The notes beneath the pieces were generated by a model. The model had not been told where the DNA came from. It made no database searches and worked only from the letters and a program-made list of their open reading frames with translations. From Micromonospora sp. WMMA1363 (GTDB lineage: Bacteria; Actinomycetota; Actinomycetes; Mycobacteriales; Micromonosporaceae): a DNA stretch of 64,000 bases. Made by a program: the position numbers and the translations under genes. The stretch is taken from assembly GCF_030345795.1 (NCBI RefSeq), contig NZ_JAUALB010000001.1:2782001-2846000 (forward strand). The letters are read 5' to 3'. Shown here in pieces: positions 29,779 to 37,189 of this stretch (positions are counted from its first letter, which is position 1; each line of letters starts with the position of its first letter).

Positions 29779-30192
29779 ATGAGCGCCGTGACCAACCCGG
29801 CCACCGTCGCCGAGTGCCTACGCGTCGGGGCGGGCTTCTCGCAGGGCGACCGGGCCTGGATCGCCGAACAGTTCGCCACGCTCGATGCCCGGCTGGCCGG
29901 TTTCCACGCCGACGCCACCGAATTGGAGGTGTCGGTGAAGGACCGCGCCGCCAAGGGCCAGAAGGTGACCCTGGAATGCTGGGTCGCCGGGCGGCAGAAG
30001 ATCGTCACCACCTCCGCCGAGGAGGACCTGCACGCCGCGCTCAACGACGTCCGGGACGACCTGCGGCGCCGCCTGAACGACGCGAAGACCCGGCAGGAAC
30101 CCCGGCACAACAAGCACCTGCGCGACACCGGGTCGCAGCAGGAGGGCCAGCAGGTCGCGGGGGACGACACCGCCGGCACCGAGACGATCTGA
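29779..30192 (+). CDS. Short HPF/RaiA-type ribosome-associated protein
   Basis: A 137-residue protein whose central part (AEQFATLDARLAGFHADATELEVSVKD to AALNDVRDDLRRRLNDAKTR) matches the S30AE/HPF fold: a beta-sheet with two helices and a basic end (EPRHNKHLR). It lacks the C-terminal dimerisation domain of long HPF. Family members bind the 30S decoding centre in resting cells. The ATG at 29779 starts about 20 bases after another ATG (29741) that opens a very short frame. A long hairpin follows the stop. Confidence 0.72.
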   Translation: MSAVTNPATVAECLRVGAGFSQGDRAWIAEQFATLDARLAGFHADATELEVSVKDRAAKGQKVTLECWVAGRQKIVTTSAEEDLHAALNDVRDDLRRRLNDAKTRQEPRHNKHLRDTGSQQEGQQVAGDDTAGTETI

Positions 30193-30199
30193 ACGCTCG

Positions 30200-30233
30200 G
30201 CCCTCCTCCGGCCGCCCCGGGACGGAGGAGGGC
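30200..30233 (+). terminator. Hairpin after the HPF-type gene
   Basis: An 11-bp perfect stem (gccctcctccg / cggaggagggc) with a 12-base loop starts eight bases after the stop codon. No T-run follows. Confidence 0.6.
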
Positions 30234-30269
30234 TACCGCCGGGTAGCTTACGGGCGTACCGTCGCTGTC

Positions 30270-31310
30270 GTGGAACCAGACGTGCTGGGGCCGCCCTACG
30301 AGCGGCAGACGATCGACCTGGGCACCGACGACGAGGGCCCGGTGGTGGCGACCCTGGTCCGTCGCCGCGCCGACCGGCCCACCGGCCGTGCCGTGCTCTA
30401 CGTGCACGGCTACGTCGACTACTTCTTCCAGACTCACCTGGCCGACTTCTTCGCCAACCGGGGCTGGGACTTCTACGCGCTGGACCTACGCAAATACGGG
30501 CGCAGCCTGCTGCCGCACCAGACCCCGAACTTCTGCCTCGACCTCGCCGAGTACTTCCCGGAGCTGGACGCCGCCGCAAAGATCATCCGTGCTGACGACG
30601 GACACGACATCGTGCTCGGCATGGGCCACTCCACCGGCGGCCTGATCATCTCGCTCTGGGCACACGCCCGGCGCAACGCCGGCCTCGTCGACGGGCTCTT
30701 TCTCAACAGCCCCTTCTTCGACCTCAATCTCCCCTGGGTGCTGCGGCGACCCGGCGCGGCGGCCATCGCGCGCCTGGCCCACAGCGCGCCCAAGCGCGTC
30801 GTCCGCCCCGGCCTCGGCACGGTGTACGGCGAGAGCATCCACGCCGACCACCGCGGGGAGTGGAGCTACGACCTGGCCTGGAAGCCACTCGCCGGATTCC
30901 CGGTGCGGGCCGGGTGGCTGGCCGCCATCCGCCGCGGCCAGCAGCAGCTACGCGGCGGGCTGGACATCCCGGTGCCGGTTCTGGTCGCCGCCTCGACGCG
31001 CAGCTTCAGGGGGCTGAGGTGGCGGGACGCGGCCTCACTCGCCGACGCCGTGCTGGACGTGGAGCACATCGTCCGCTGGGCGCCCCGGCTGGGGCGGCAC
31101 GTCACCCTGGCCCGCTTCGACAACGGGCTGCACGACCTGACCCTCTCCGGCCTGACCGTCCGCGATCAGGTCTTCGCCGAGGTGGGGCGGTGGACCGACG
31201 CGTTCCTCGGCGCCGGCCCGACGATCGTCGACGACGCGCCCACGGCTCCGGAAGCACGGGTCCCGGCCCTCCGTCCACCCACCGAGGCCGAGACCGCCGC
31301 GCAGGGGTGA
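30270..31310 (+). CDS. Alpha/beta hydrolase (serine aminopeptidase/lysophospholipase type)
   Basis: A cytosolic hydrolase of 346 residues. The nucleophile Ser is in GMGHSTGGLI; the oxyanion region is YVHGYVDYFFQTHLADFF; the catalytic His is probably in DNGLHDLTLSG near the C-terminus. The fold resembles monoacylglycerol lipase-like proteins (Hydrolase_4). GTG at 30270 follows a -10-like tagctta at about 30243, so the transcript could be short-leadered. Substrate unknown. Confidence 0.85.
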   Translation: MEPDVLGPPYERQTIDLGTDDEGPVVATLVRRRADRPTGRAVLYVHGYVDYFFQTHLADFFANRGWDFYALDLRKYGRSLLPHQTPNFCLDLAEYFPELDAAAKIIRADDGHDIVLGMGHSTGGLIISLWAHARRNAGLVDGLFLNSPFFDLNLPWVLRRPGAAAIARLAHSAPKRVVRPGLGTVYGESIHADHRGEWSYDLAWKPLAGFPVRAGWLAAIRRGQQQLRGGLDIPVPVLVAASTRSFRGLRWRDAASLADAVLDVEHIVRWAPRLGRHVTLARFDNGLHDLTLSGLTVRDQVFAEVGRWTDAFLGAGPTIVDDAPTAPEARVPALRPPTEAETAAQG

Positions 31311-31592
31311 CCCCTCGACGACGGTGCCGTCGCGGCGCGGACAGTCCACGTCGCCCGCGGGTCGGCGGCGGCCGGCCGGCGCCGAACAGCCGGCGAGACG
31401 CCGACCCGCCGCCCAAATGCGGTCGGAGGCCGCCACCGGGCACCCATCCCACTCGCCGGGGAGCACCCACCCCAAACCGGGTGGCGTGCGACAGCTACCC
31501 GTGGCAGGACTGCACCGTCGACGAAGCCGGCACCCGATCCTCCGCCGACCGGGGGCCCGGCGGTACCCTTCTCCCGCGACGATTGACCGCAC

Positions 31593-31665
31593 GCGCCCGT
31601 AGCTCAGCGGATAGAGCAGGGGACTTCTAATCCCAAGGCCGCAGGTTCGAATCCTGCCGGGCGCG
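31593..31665 (+). tRNA. tRNA-Arg (anticodon TCT)
   Basis: A full cloverleaf can be drawn. The acceptor stem is GCGCCCG pairing with CGGGCGC at 31658-31664. The D stem is GCTC/GAGC. The anticodon loop CTTCTAA (31624-31630) has TCT at positions 34-36. The T arm is GCAGG-TTCGAAT-CCTGC. The discriminator is G; CCA is not encoded. It reads AGA codons, which are rare in this genome. tRNA 3' ends are common integration sites, and the DNA just downstream is a patchwork of gene fragments. Confidence 0.96.
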
Positions 31666-32282
31666 CTCTCACGCAGCAGGCTTGACCTGCTGTTTGCTGA
31701 TTGCAACGCTCCGCCGCCGGAGCAGCCAGCGGGCGCATCGACACCACCAACGCCGAACTCGTCCGTCGCACCTACATCCGCCGGGAACGACTCAAGGACG
31801 TCGCCGCCGACCTCGGCCTGTGCGAACCGCGCCACGGGCGGCCGCACGACTACACCGACGCCGCCGGCTCCGCACTCTTGTCCCCGCCCCACCCGTGCCG
31901 GGACCCTTCCTCCACCACCCGCGCCACTGACCCGCGCACCAGGTCCCGTCCCTGCGCCGTCTCCTGAATCCAGAATCAAGCAGTGATCCGCCAGCCCGTC
32001 CACGCACACCAGGATCGGCCGCACCACCGGAGACACCCGGAACACCAACGACCACGCCGGCCCATGTACCCGCAGCACAACACCACCGCGACCCGACCCG
32101 ACCCGACCCGCACATGGTCCGGCGGCGGACAGGCGAAATGCGGTACGTCAATTTAGCGCCAGTAGCGCTAGCGACAGTTGGCCTCGTACCAGTTGGGCTG
32201 TTGCCAGCAGCTACCAACGGACAGACACCCACGATCCGGCTACGGCCCTCGCTCCGCTCACCGCGCACGGTAGGTTCATCAC
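31666..32282. other. 617 bp of decayed DNA downstream of the tRNA
   Basis: No intact gene is visible. A plus-strand frame at about 31734-31830 encodes ELVRRTYIRRERLKDVAADL, a helix-turn-helix-like piece similar to sigma region 4 or a small DNA-binding protein, with no proper continuation. A cgacc pentamer is repeated about four times near 32090-32112. The last 150 bases are less GC-rich than the surroundings. This looks like the edge of an old insertion or deletion. Confidence 0.45.
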
Positions 32283-32800
32283 GTGCTTCCGATGACCCTG
32301 CAAGAGATCACGACCGTCGTCGGCGGAACCGTCCACGACGCTACGCAGGGCGTCACCGTGACCGCACCAGTCGTAGCCGGTGCGTCGAGGCCGGCGGGAT
32401 GTACGTGGCGCTGCCCGGTGAGCGCGTCGATGGGCACGACTACGCCGCCGAGGCGATCGAGGCCGGGGCGGCGGCGGTGCTGGCCTCGCGGCCGGTTGGC
32501 GTGCCGGCGGTGGTCGTCGAGGACGTACCCACCGCCTACGGCCGCCTTGCCCGCGCAGTGGTGGACCGGCTGCCGCAGACCACCGTGATCGGGGTGACCG
32601 GCTCGGTGGGCAAGACGTCGACCAAGGACGTCCTTGCCCAGGTGCTGCCGACGTGGGGTGCCACGGTGGCCAACCGGGCGTCGAACAACAACGAGCTTGG
32701 GTTGCCGTACACGGTCACCCGCGCCACCGCCAACACCCGCTATCTGGTGTTGGAGATGGGCGCACGTGGCATCGGGCACGTGGCCTACCTGACCCGCATC
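32283..32800 (+). pseudogene. murF: murF fragment: frameshifted and cut by an IS element
   Basis: The first part (GTG at 32283, frame 3: [20 protein letters not shown]) and the next part (from about 32378, frame 2: [20 protein letters not shown]) are consecutive pieces of UDP-MurNAc-tripeptide:D-Ala-D-Ala ligase, separated by a small deletion where the DSR motif should be. The ATP-binding site follows ([16 protein letters not shown]), then [14 protein letters not shown] and [17 protein letters not shown]. Homology ends abruptly at 32800, the IS border, about 170 codons into a normally 450-plus-residue enzyme. The missing part is not found beyond the IS elements. A functional murF is expected elsewhere in the dcw cluster. 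Confidence 0.88.
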
Positions 32801-32842
32801 TGGGGTTGACCCGGTTTGACGGACAGGGTCGGTAAGTTGATC

Positions 32843-33739
32843 TCACGCTACCTTGCTCGTTGGCCTGCGGGAATAGGCCGTCGCCTCATACTCGGCCGGG
32901 CTCATGTAGTCCAGGGTGGAATGGCGGCGGCGGGTGTTGTACCACCCCTCGATCCACTCGAAGATCGCCGCACGGGCGGCGGCCCGGGTCGGCCACGCCC
33001 TCCGGTCGAGCAGTTCGGTCTTGATCGTGGCGAAGAACGACTCCGCGACGGCGTTGTCCCAGCACTGACCCCGCCCACCAACCGACAACCGCACCCCGTT
33101 GCGGTCGGCCAGCCGGGCGTACTGCGCACTCGTGTACTGGCAACCCCGGTCGCTGTGGAAGATCACCGGCCCGGTCGGGCGTCGGACGGCGATCGCGTTG
33201 GACAACGCCTGAGCGGGCAGATCGGTCCGTAGGTGGTCGGCGGTCGCCCAGCCCACAACCCGGCGTGAGGCGATGTCGATGACGGTGGCGAGGTACAGCC
33301 AGCCCTCCCACGTGTGGATGTAGGTGATGTCGCCGCACCAGCGGGTGTCGACCCGGCCGGCGGCGACGTCGAAGTCCCGGCGGATCAGGTCCGCCGACAA
33401 CGCCGCCCCCGGGTCGGGCACGGTCGTGGTGCGCCACCGCTTCGGCGTGCGGCCGCACAACCCGGCGCCCCGCATCAGCCGGGCGACCCGCTTGCCGGAG
33501 TGCCGCCGCCCCTGGGCGGCGAGTTCGGCGCGGACCCGGGGTGCGCCGTAGGTGCCGGCCGAGTCGGCGTGGATCTGCGCGATGCGGGCGGCGAGGTCTG
33601 CGTCGTCGCGTTCCCGCCGCGACGGCCCGGCACGGTGCTGGTAGTAGGCGGACCGGGAGACCTCCAGCAGCTCACAGGAACGCTTCACGTTCCCGTCGGG
33701 CCGCGCCTTCTCCGCCTCGATGAACGGGTACACGTTCAC
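32843..33739 (-). CDS. IS3-family transposase OrfB (copy A)
   Basis: The 298-residue integrase-fold catalytic protein. An N-terminal HTH_21-type region (SRSAYYQHRAGPSRRERDD) is followed by the DDE core: first Asp in CGDITYIHTWEGW, second in FHSDRGCQYTS, Glu in CWDNAVAESFFATIKTELL, ending RRRHSTLDYMSPAEYE. GTG at 33739 overlaps the orfA stop by four bases; the frame is also open upstream to 33898, so an OrfAB fusion by -1 frameshift is possible. The translation is identical to that of copy B. Confidence 0.95.
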   Translation of the reverse strand: MNVYPFIEAEKARPDGNVKRSCELLEVSRSAYYQHRAGPSRRERDDADLAARIAQIHADSAGTYGAPRVRAELAAQGRRHSGKRVARLMRGAGLCGRTPKRWRTTTVPDPGAALSADLIRRDFDVAAGRVDTRWCGDITYIHTWEGWLYLATVIDIASRRVVGWATADHLRTDLPAQALSNAIAVRRPTGPVIFHSDRGCQYTSAQYARLADRNGVRLSVGGRGQCWDNAVAESFFATIKTELLDRRAWPTRAAARAAIFEWIEGWYNTRRRHSTLDYMSPAEYEATAYSRRPTSKVA

Positions 33740-34047
33740 CGGGTCTCCCTCACGAAGAAAGCCGTGGCCCGTTTCAGGATGTCGACGTCCTCGCGGAGCC
33801 GGCGGTTCTCCCGCCGCAGCCGCGCCAGCTCGTCGCGCTCGTCGCTGGTCAACCCGTCGCTGCGGGTGCCGGCGTCGATGTCGGCCTGCCTGACCCACTC
33901 ACGGACCGCGGTCTCGGTCAGGTCGAAGTCCCTCACGACCTGCGCCACCGATCGGTCACCCCGCCGGCACACCTCGACGATCTCCGCCTTGAACTCCGGC
34001 GTGAACGCTCTGCGCGGCCGGCGTGGTTTCTTGCCCATGCCTTCCAT
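33736..34047 (-). CDS. IS3-family OrfA (copy A)
   Basis: A 103-residue DNA-binding protein with a Tnp/HTH_8-type motif (AFTPEFKAEIVEVCRRG, then SVAQVVRDFDLTETAVREW) and a leucine-zipper-like C-terminal helix (LARLRRENRRLREDVDILKRA). ATG at 34047 lies nine bases after gggagg. Confidence 0.93.
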   Translation of the reverse strand: MEGMGKKPRRPRRAFTPEFKAEIVEVCRRGDRSVAQVVRDFDLTETAVREWVRQADIDAGTRSDGLTSDERDELARLRRENRRLREDVDILKRATAFFVRETR

Positions 34048-34116
34048 GATGAACATCCTCCCGAGGAGCACACAGCCCCTCTGAGCTGGGATGTCCGTCA
34101 AACCGGGTCAGGCCCA

Positions 34117-34252
34117 GATCGATCCCCTTGCCGTCCACGGCATCCGCGACGGGGGAATCTTCCCGCAAAACAGGGCCGCCATCGGTAGCGGCCATCAGCT
34201 TTGCGACAGCCTCGTCGTCAGTAGCGCGGAAGTAGTCGTACAGAACACCCAC
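34117..34252 (-). pseudogene. 5' end of an unknown gene, cut by IS copy A
   Basis: GTG at 34252 follows ggagg at a five-base distance and opens a frame, GVLYDYFRATDDEAVAKLMA ... VADAVDGKGIDLG, that reaches the IS border at 34117 after about 45 codons. It resembles the N-terminus of a small actinobacterial family of unknown function that begins (M)GVLYDYF. The remainder is missing; the reading frame continues into the IS as nonsense. Confidence 0.75.
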
Positions 34253-34383
34253 AGAAGCCTCCCGATCCGCCGCCATGCAGCTACGTGGCGGGCGACCGAG
34301 AGAACCTACAACCCGGCTGCCAGGGGAGCGGATCTCCGCGGAGGGCCGGGTTTCGGGGCAGGGCTCCGCGGTCTTCGAAGTCG

Positions 34384-34605
34384 TCAGTCGAGTGGACGGG
34401 CTGAGGTCTCCGACAGCCACGCCGAGATGTGCTCGGCGAGCTGCCGTGCGCCCGCGTCGCGGTTCCACGGTGACTGGCTCGGCAGGCCGCCCTCCGCAGC
34501 GGCGCCCACCGCACCATCGGCTTTGTGCGGCGCAGAGCTGAGCGCGGCCGAGGTGCACCGGGCAGTCTCGTTCGCGGCACAACCAGACGCCGGCGGCCTC
34601 CTCAT
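34384..34605 (-). CDS. Small hypothetical protein coupled to the IS-broken membrane gene
   Basis: A 73-residue frame whose ATG (34605) overlaps the stop of the interrupted membrane gene in an ATGA, as operon partners do elsewhere in this window. The C-terminal part (WNRDAGARQLAEHISAWLSE) looks like a real amphipathic helix, but the N-terminal half is low-complexity. I do not recognise a family. Because its upstream partner is disrupted by IS copy B, its translation may be lost. Confidence 0.35.
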   Translation of the reverse strand: MRRPPASGCAANETARCTSAALSSAPHKADGAVGAAAEGGLPSQSPWNRDAGARQLAEHISAWLSETSARPLD

Positions 34606-34751
34606 CGGCTCGCCGGCATCGGCTCATCGGACACGATGAGGTACCCGAGAACGATCAAGAACGTGAGGCCAACCGCAACGAAGCCCACGCCAATCACCCG
34701 TCCCAGCAGACCAAAACGCGCCGCACGCTTGTCGTACTGGGCATCCGGTAG
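34602..34751 (-). pseudogene. C-terminal half of IS-interrupted small membrane protein
   Basis: Read on the minus strand from the target duplication (ctac, 34751-34748), this part encodes PDAQYDKRAARFGLLGRV followed by a hydrophobic helix (GVGFVAVGLTFLIVLGYLIV) and a short tail ending in a TGA at 34602. It joins exactly in frame with the N-terminal half at 36068-36230 once IS copy B and one 4-bp duplication are removed, giving a 102-residue protein with two transmembrane helices. Family not recognised. Confidence 0.85.
34748..34751. repeat. Target-site duplication of IS copy B, left copy
   Basis: The bases gtag directly left of the IS end recur directly right of the other end, at 36068-36071. 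A 4-bp duplication is within the range usual for IS3-family elements. Confidence 0.85.
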
Positions 34752-34820
34752 TGGGCCTGACCCGGTTTGACGGACATCCCAGCTCAGAGGGGCTGTGTGC
34801 TCCTCGGGAGGATGTTCATC

Positions 34821-35132
34821 ATGGAAGGCATGGGCAAGAAACCACGCCGGCCGCGCAGAGCGTTCACGCCGGAGTTCAAGGCGGAGATCGTCGAGGTGTG
34901 CCGGCGGGGTGACCGATCGGTGGCGCAGGTCGTGAGGGACTTCGACCTGACCGAGACCGCGGTCCGTGAGTGGGTCAGGCAGGCCGACATCGACGCCGGC
35001 ACCCGCAGCGACGGGTTGACCAGCGACGAGCGCGACGAGCTGGCGCGGCTGCGGCGGGAGAACCGCCGGCTCCGCGAGGACGTCGACATCCTGAAACGGG
35101 CCACGGCTTTCTTCGTGAGGGAGACCCGGTGA
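34821..35132 (+). CDS. IS3-family OrfA (copy B)
   Basis: Identical in translation to the copy A protein (103 residues): N-terminal HTH for binding the terminal repeats and a C-terminal zipper helix. The ATG lies nine bases after gggagg; the stop overlaps the orfB GTG. Confidence 0.93.
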   Translation: MEGMGKKPRRPRRAFTPEFKAEIVEVCRRGDRSVAQVVRDFDLTETAVREWVRQADIDAGTRSDGLTSDERDELARLRRENRRLREDVDILKRATAFFVRETR

Positions 35133-36025
35133 ACGTGTACCCGTTCATCGAGGCGGAGAAGGCGCGGCCCGACGGGAACGTGAAGCGTTCCTGTGAGCTG
35201 CTGGAGGTCTCCCGGTCCGCCTACTACCAGCACCGTGCCGGGCCGTCGCGGCGGGAACGCGACGACGCAGACCTCGCCGCCCGCATCGCGCAGATCCACG
35301 CCGACTCGGCCGGCACCTACGGCGCACCCCGGGTCCGCGCCGAACTCGCCGCCCAGGGGCGGCGGCACTCCGGCAAGCGGGTCGCCCGGCTGATGCGGGG
35401 CGCCGGGTTGTGCGGCCGCACGCCGAAGCGGTGGCGCACCACGACCGTGCCCGACCCGGGGGCGGCGTTGTCGGCGGACCTGATCCGCCGGGACTTCGAC
35501 GTCGCCGCCGGCCGGGTCGACACCCGCTGGTGCGGCGACATCACCTACATCCACACGTGGGAGGGCTGGCTGTACCTCGCCACCGTCATCGACATCGCCT
35601 CACGCCGGGTTGTGGGCTGGGCGACCGCCGACCACCTACGGACCGATCTGCCCGCTCAGGCGTTGTCCAACGCGATCGCCGTCCGACGCCCGACCGGGCC
35701 GGTGATCTTCCACAGCGACCGGGGTTGCCAGTACACGAGTGCGCAGTACGCCCGGCTGGCCGACCGCAACGGGGTGCGGTTGTCGGTTGGTGGGCGGGGT
35801 CAGTGCTGGGACAACGCCGTCGCGGAGTCGTTCTTCGCCACGATCAAGACCGAACTGCTCGACCGGAGGGCGTGGCCGACCCGGGCCGCCGCCCGTGCGG
35901 CGATCTTCGAGTGGATCGAGGGGTGGTACAACACCCGCCGCCGCCATTCCACCCTGGACTACATGAGCCCGGCCGAGTATGAGGCGACGGCCTATTCCCG
36001 CAGGCCAACGAGCAAGGTAGCGTGA
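35129..36025 (+). CDS. IS3-family transposase OrfB (copy B)
   Basis: Identical in translation to copy A (298 residues), with an intact DDE triad in CGDITYIH, FHSDRGCQYT and DNAVAESFF. Nothing in the sequence suggests inactivation, so the element could still be mobile. Confidence 0.95.
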   Translation: MNVYPFIEAEKARPDGNVKRSCELLEVSRSAYYQHRAGPSRRERDDADLAARIAQIHADSAGTYGAPRVRAELAAQGRRHSGKRVARLMRGAGLCGRTPKRWRTTTVPDPGAALSADLIRRDFDVAAGRVDTRWCGDITYIHTWEGWLYLATVIDIASRRVVGWATADHLRTDLPAQALSNAIAVRRPTGPVIFHSDRGCQYTSAQYARLADRNGVRLSVGGRGQCWDNAVAESFFATIKTELLDRRAWPTRAAARAAIFEWIEGWYNTRRRHSTLDYMSPAEYEATAYSRRPTSKVA

Positions 36026-36067
36026 GATCAACTTACCGACCCTGTCCGTCAAACCGGGTCAACCCCA

Positions 36068-36230
36068 GTAGCCAGCGCCACGGCGGAACGCGCCGTAGCA
36101 CGCTCGCGCTGGCCATCGACCGCCGTACGTGCCACTCCGTCACACCGCGAAAATTGGTGGTCAGGGCGACACCCACGAGGCCCATGGTCAGGCTCATCAG
36201 GCCAGCGGCCGTGTAACGCCATGTCTCCAT
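36068..36230 (-). pseudogene. N-terminal half of IS-interrupted small membrane protein
   Basis: ATG at 36230 follows gggaggtcag. It encodes METWRYTAAGLMSLTMGLVG and on through a first hydrophobic helix, then VTEWHVRRSMASASVLRRV and WRWL before the IS. The reading frame continues across the IS only when the element and one gtag copy are removed (see 34602-34751). Right-hand gtag is 36068-36071. Confidence 0.85.
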
Positions 36231-36335
36231 CTGACCTCCCCGGCGCGGCCACCGGATCTCATGTGGTCCGCTTCACCCGCGGCGTCGGCGGGCCGAGCGA
36301 CCGCGCCGACGCCGCTTCCCGGCAACCGGATCATG

Positions 36336-36473
36336 TCAGGATCCGCAGCCGAACTCGACGTCCGCCGTCGTCACCGTGCCGGCCGCACGACCCGGAGCCG
36401 TTTGGTACGTCCAGTACAGGTTGGTGTGGGCGATGACCTGCGCCGGCGGTGGAGCACCCTCCAGAGTGGTCAC
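36336..36473 (-). CDS. Possible 45-residue protein or gene tail
   Basis: A GTG at 36473, nine bases after gggggag, opens a 45-codon frame with sensible composition (QVIAHTNLYWTYQTAPGRAAG, ending TADVEFGCGS). Tyr/Trp/Thr-rich content argues against chance. It might be a small secreted or structural protein, or the tail of a longer gene whose upstream part is lost. No family recognised. Confidence 0.35.
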   Translation of the reverse strand: MTTLEGAPPPAQVIAHTNLYWTYQTAPGRAAGTVTTADVEFGCGS

Positions 36474-36483
36474 TGTCTCTCTC

Positions 36484-36521
36484 CCCCGGATTGCTCTCTC
36501 CCCGGATTATTCTCCCCGGAT
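36484..36521. repeat. Three ccccggat repeats in a gene-poor gap
   Basis: The octamer ccccggat occurs at 36484-36491, 36500-36507 and 36514-36521, spaced 16 and 14 bases apart. They lie directly upstream of the possible 45-residue minus-strand gene. The rest of the 36231-36680 gap shows no other gene; it should include the VOC gene promoter. Confidence 0.55.
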
Positions 36522-36680
36522 CGGCTTCGTGTGCCACGGACGCTAGACCCACCCGCCGACAGAAGTCGGCACGGCCAGGCTGTGCGGCGCTGATGGGACG
36601 CGACCCGGCGGTGCTCGGTGCGGGCTCACACCCGTTGACGGCGGCCCGGCTCGCACCTGGGCAGGCGGCATGATGGCCGG

Positions 36681-37070
36681 ATGGCACATCTGGGACTGAT
36701 CGCGCTGATGGTGCGCGAGTACGACGACGCAATCACCTTCTACACGGAGCGGCTCGGCTTCGAGTTGGTCGAGGACACGCCCCGCCCGGACGGCTCGCGT
36801 TGGGTGGTGGTCCGGCCGCGGGGCGCGCGGGAGACGGCGCTGCTACTCGCCCGCGCGTCGACCGCGGAGCAACTGGCGCGGGTCGGGGACCAGACCGGTG
36901 GGCGTGTGGGGCTGTTCCTGCACACCGAGGACTTCGCCGCCGACCGTGCCCGGATGAGTGCGGCCGGGGTGCGGTTCCGGGAGGAGCCGCGGCACGAGCC
37001 CTACGGGTCGGTCGCCGTCTTCGAGGACCTGTACGGCAACCGGTGGGACCTGATCCAGCCGCGCGGCTGA
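36681..37070 (+). CDS. VOC (glyoxalase/bleomycin resistance) family protein
   Basis: A 129-residue protein with the paired beta-alpha-beta-beta-beta modules of the vicinal oxygen chelate fold: LIALMVREYDDAITFYTERLGF, then VGLFLHTEDFAADRARMSAAGV and VAVFEDLYGNRWDLIQP with the terminal metal-ligand-like Glu/Asp region. Function (glyoxalase, dioxygenase or antibiotic binding) cannot be told. Length is typical for a single-domain member. Confidence 0.9.
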   Translation: MAHLGLIALMVREYDDAITFYTERLGFELVEDTPRPDGSRWVVVRPRGARETALLLARASTAEQLARVGDQTGGRVGLFLHTEDFAADRARMSAAGVRFREEPRHEPYGSVAVFEDLYGNRWDLIQPRG

Positions 37071-37189
37071 CGGATCGGCAACACGGCGTGCACCCAGGGT
37101 GATCGCGACGCCTTCCACGTGTTATTCTTCGGCGTCGATTTCTGCCGTGCGGGCCCGGATCGGGTCGTTTCGGAAGGACGCCTCCCCCG

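Larger units (their letters stand above)
32801..34116 (-). mobile_element. IS3-family insertion sequence, copy A (1316 bp)
   Basis: The borders are defined by identity with the inverted copy at 34752-36067: each is 1316 bp and begins TG and ends CA. Terminal inverted repeats of about 25 bp (two mismatches) share TGACCCGGTTTGACGGACA. The element carries orfA and orfB of an IS3-type DDE transposase on the minus strand. The flanks do not form a target duplication: CATC on the left, GATC on the right, and each side lies in a different broken gene, so a deletion or rearrangement occurred here. Confidence 0.95.
34752..36067 (+). mobile_element. IS3-family insertion sequence, copy B (1316 bp)
   Basis: Same length, same terminal repeats and identical encoded proteins as copy A but in the opposite orientation, 635 bp away. 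It is flanked by the perfect 4-bp duplication gtag and interrupts a small membrane-protein gene cleanly, so this is a simple, probably recent insertion. Confidence 0.96.

Noticed and set aside
31593..31665. attL/attR pair at the tRNA
   Set aside because: The tRNA 3' segment ggttcgaatcctgccgggcg does not recur within the window.
31035..32078. Long minus-strand frame across the tRNA
   Set aside because: It contains the typical false peptide from a reversed tRNA-Arg gene (APGRIRTCGLGIRSPLLY) and has no family support.
32801..36067. The two IS copies as a composite transposon
   Set aside because: The outer flanks do not form a target duplication; the duplication belongs to copy B alone, and the segment between the copies carries only broken chromosomal genes.
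36231..36680. A longer minus-strand frame (36331-36732) as a gene
   Set aside because: Arg/Ser-rich shadow coding in a different frame from the better-supported 45-residue frame; no family support.
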